In this document: one piece after another, positions 19,594 through 22,395 of the stretch | How positions within the stretch are numbered: the first letter of the stretch is position 1 | How the letters are laid out: each line of letters opens with the position of its first letter | DNA from: Silene noctiflora | Lineage: Eukaryota; Streptophyta; Magnoliopsida; Caryophyllales; Caryophyllaceae | Assembly (NCBI GenBank): GCA_009801015.1 | Contig: VHZZ01011455.1 | Location: 27,962-50,356, forward strand | DNA: 22,395 nucleotides | Direction: 5' to 3' | Translations under genes and position numbers: made by a program | The notes under the pieces: generated by a model | What the model was told of the DNA's origin: nothing | Databases searched by the model: none | The model's input: only the letters and a program-made list of their open reading frames with translations

Positions 19594-22012
19594 TGTAACA
19601 CCCGCCATTTTTCTAAATTCGATTTCATAATCGTATTTCTTTTTCGGCTACGATTTAACTTATATGACTCGGAATTTATTCCCAAGTAATTGCTTTTCTC
19701 CCCTTGAATTCTTAAATTCTCTTATGTCTCGAATATTTCTTTGTTCACGAGACTTATTGTTAATTCTATTTATTACTGCTTTGTCTCATTTGTTCATTTA
19801 ATCTGTATTCTAATTATATTCCGAGTTAATTCGTTGGACTTCGGAATTTACTTCTATTGAACCCTTTTTATTCTTATTATTTCTAATCTCATATATTTTA
19901 ACTTATGAGGTTTATTTTATTATTTGCGGTTTTGATTCACTTTCTAATTAATCTTGTTCTTGGTCGATTTTTAGTCAAATTTCTAAAACGGGCCAACCTT
20001 TATTTCAATAATCAATTAAGATCAAATTTTCGTAATTGTCATGCTTGGAGCCCAAGCCTTTTGCCGATATATTTTGAGAGGTGTTTAAGGTGTGTGTAAA
20101 ATTTTAGGTCCCGAAACCTTCATTTCGATTTTATAAGTAATTAAGAAGGTTTGGCAAAATCGTTTGTTAATTCTGCTGAATCTGACAGTCTGTTTGTAAA
20201 ACTTATATCACCTGTTTTTATTTCGAATCTGCAAAAATGTTGAAAAGAGACTCCTATTATTTTCAAGCCTGGAGTCTGCACACAAAAAATCATAAATTTC
20301 CGATGTACGGTTTGCTCAGAATAAACTATTTGTGAACAACTCGCCTATAAACTGCAATTCTCTCTTTTGCTCAAAGATTAGTTCGTAAAACATATTTCCC
20401 TTTTGATACAGTGGCTAATCTTTTTCTCACATAAACTTTAGAGTGTCTAGTTACATTTAAAATTTTACTTTGCCTTAATATGTTTTCTTAAAGTCGTTTT
20501 ATAAACTGAAACATTTTGGGTATCGTTTTCTTACAGCTTTTAGAAATGAATTTTTAGACCCCTAATACTTTTGTCTTTTGAAGTTGGTTATAAAATGAAA
20601 ATTGTAGCCAAGAGCTACAGAAAACCATGAAAATTGCCCTTGCGGCATTTCAATTTTTCCGTATTTAATTATGAATTGTACATTGTTGTTGTCCTGTTTT
20701 ATAAACTGTTTTAAGACTCCGTCTCATTAAGGCCTAAATAATACTTCCTCCATTCAACTCCACTCTACCATTTTCTCTTTTATACACTATTTACAATCTT
20801 ACATTTACTTTCAATTTTCTTTCAATATCTAAGTGAAAATATATTCACGTGGGATCTTGTTTTATTCGTCTTTAGGAGTACAATAAAAATATCTAACTTT
20901 TATAATTTTCGCAAATACGTAGCTAACGATATTCAACGCGTAAAACACGCGTTGACAAACGTAAAAAAGTAAAGTGGTAGAGTGGAGTTGAATGGAGGAA
21001 GTATATCTTTACTAAAGTACTTCAAGCAATTTGATGGTTTTAAGTTTTAAATATACAGTGACTAATTTAGTTTAGAGTCCTTAAATTAATTTTATATTTT
21101 TGGAAATGAAGTTTAAGCTTCCTGTTTGAAGAAATAAAAGTGTAATTCACTTACGAAGCTTTGAAATATTATACTTTGAGTAAGATACTGTCTTTGGGAT
21201 ATTTTATTTTTTTAAGTTTGGAATAATTAAAGGAAGGACAAAAAATAATGAACTAAGGTATATGGGTTCTTATACAGCTATATGATTGGGTATCCTAGTG
21301 GGAGGTACAGATTGTCGTAGAGTCATGTACATGTATTTAGACTGGGACTACGCATTGCGTGGTTAGACGAGTCCTATTATAGTTTGTTGTCTAGTTAGCG
21401 AGCTTGGAGTTGGCCATCTTTGCGTGACACTGGGTTCCCGGAACTAGTTTAGATGTTGCGGTATCAAGGAATAGCTAAAGTGAAAATCTAGCCCGAATTA
21501 TGTTATTTCCATTCTGTCATTTGAAGAATTTTGCTTTTAAACATGCAGCACATTTGTTTTAAACGTGATCTTGGTTACCGTATTTTGTTACATATTGTTT
21601 AAAATGTTTCAAGTTATTTTGATATATTATCTGCTTCTGCAATATTTATATCATGTGATATGGCTGAGAGAACGTTGAGTTACTCTCCACTGATTGTGGC
21701 TGTTATGTTTATAACATGACACATATTTGTTTTGGTTGGGGATATCAGTGTGAGTTAGCGAGTAGTTTGCAGATCCTACTCTGTTTTTATACTTCCTTTT
21801 GTAATTTTAGTCTTAAACACTCTTGGAGGTTTTTGTTTTATCCCTTTTTAGAAAAGTGGCATTTGTATTTGACGAACTGTTTTGGAATTTTATCCTTGAG
21901 AGTTTTATACATTCTTAATTTATAACAGTTAGAATTTTTATCTTTATATTATTAATCCCAAGTCAACAATGATCCCACCATTATTTTGCATTAGATTTTA
22001 TAGAGGATTACA
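19594..22012 (-). mobile_element. Solo LTR, 2419 bp, with 5-bp target duplication
   Basis: The unit begins TGTAACACCCGCC and ends GAGGATTACA (TGTAA/TTACA inverted tips) and is flanked by GAATA on both sides (19589-19593, 22013-22017). No internal retroelement region, primer-binding site or second LTR is present, so it is a solo LTR left by recombination. Read on the minus strand it ends in GGGTGTTACA, as does the LTR at 1353-3128 (GGAGTGTTACA), which suggests minus orientation and related lineage; the bodies are not obviously alike. A Stowaway MITE is nested inside. Small open frames within it are not genes. Confidence 0.8.
20744..21001. mobile_element. Stowaway MITE, 258 bp, nested in the solo LTR
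   Basis: Terminal inverted repeats are identical for 27 bases, starting CTTCCTCCATTCAACTCCAC, and the element is flanked by TA on both sides (20742-20743, 21002-21003). AT-rich non-coding interior. These are the hallmarks of Tc1/mariner-derived Stowaway elements. The high arm identity suggests a more recent insertion than the host LTR. Confidence 0.92.
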
Positions 22013-22068
22013 GAATAGCAATAGATAAAAATACATAATATTAATAATGAATTAATTCATTTTATATT

Positions 22069-22107
22069 TTCTCATTTCATTGACTTTATAAAGAAATAAA
22101 TTGAATA
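22069..22107. repeat. 39-bp direct repeat, right copy
   Basis: Partner of the repeat at 19555-19593, outside the solo LTR and its target duplication. Similarity fades quickly on both sides of the 39 bases. Confidence 0.85.
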
Positions 22108-22395
22108 AATAATACTCGGTAGATAGCTAATGACAGTATAAAGAGTACTTTTTTGTTGTGTTTTTTTGGAGCTTTTACGAAATTTAAACGGTCTACAGTT
22201 CAAAAAGTCAAAGATCACATCAATTTGGCTTTAAATAGTTTAAAACTTTTTAAAAAAAATTTTAAAAAATCCGTTCTATCTTAATATAACACTCCTTATT
22301 TGTGAAATCAGAGATTTAGTATGATGCGGAAGCCATTGATGAAGCTTGAATCATATGAATTTTAGTGAGAGAATTGTAGAGAGATAAAATGTAAA
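22108..22395. other. AT-rich window edge, no gene seen
   Basis: No open frame of note and no element end recognised up to the right edge. Confidence 0.4.

Noticed and set aside
1..22395. Bacterial-style systems (operons, CRISPR, toxin-antitoxin, riboswitches)
   Set aside because: Split genes, plant-type transposons and base composition show plant nuclear DNA. No regularly spaced direct repeats with unique spacers were seen.

Overview
The window is nuclear DNA from a flowering plant. It has split genes with GT/AG introns, long AT-rich spacers and many transposon remnants. The main gene is a cellulose synthase-like protein of the CSLG/CSLM type, the clade that holds the triterpenoid 3-O-glucuronosyltransferases known from Caryophyllales and legumes. 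A Caryophyllales source is therefore plausible, but that is inference. Four single ambiguous bases (N) lie at 4310, 4640, 4696 and 6082.

Layout, left to right. Positions 1-3128 are the 5' part of a minus-strand LTR retrotransposon: leader, tRNA-iMet-type primer-binding site and a 1776-bp LTR that carries a striking palindrome array. Then come a 729-bp Mutator-like foldback element (4242-4970), an unclassified AT-rich tract, and a Helitron-type 3' end (6146-6174). The eight-exon CSLG-like gene (10580 to 7048, minus strand) can be reconstructed in full as 749 codons with every phase matching. One intron has a GC donor.

The 10.7-17.0 kb intergenic stretch is a repeat mosaic. It holds a segment present twice in direct orientation (11713-12567 and 16047-16586), small MITEs, and a 1556-bp non-autonomous hAT element with a perfect 8-bp target duplication, sitting at the edge of a minisatellite. 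A two-hairpin foldback MITE lies just past the end of the second gene.

The second gene (19238 to 17310, minus strand) is a single-exon FHA-domain protein of 642 residues. It has an RG tract, basic motifs, about six diverged repeats of roughly 42 residues, and a conserved C-terminal segment. Beyond its promoter lies a 2419-bp solo LTR with 5-bp target duplications and a nested Stowaway MITE.

The two genes share a strand but nothing in the sequence links their functions. The CSLG-like enzyme probably acts in ER/Golgi membranes on a polysaccharide or a triterpenoid; the FHA protein probably acts in the nucleus as a phosphothreonine reader. I see no bacterial-type operon, CRISPR array, tRNA or rRNA gene.
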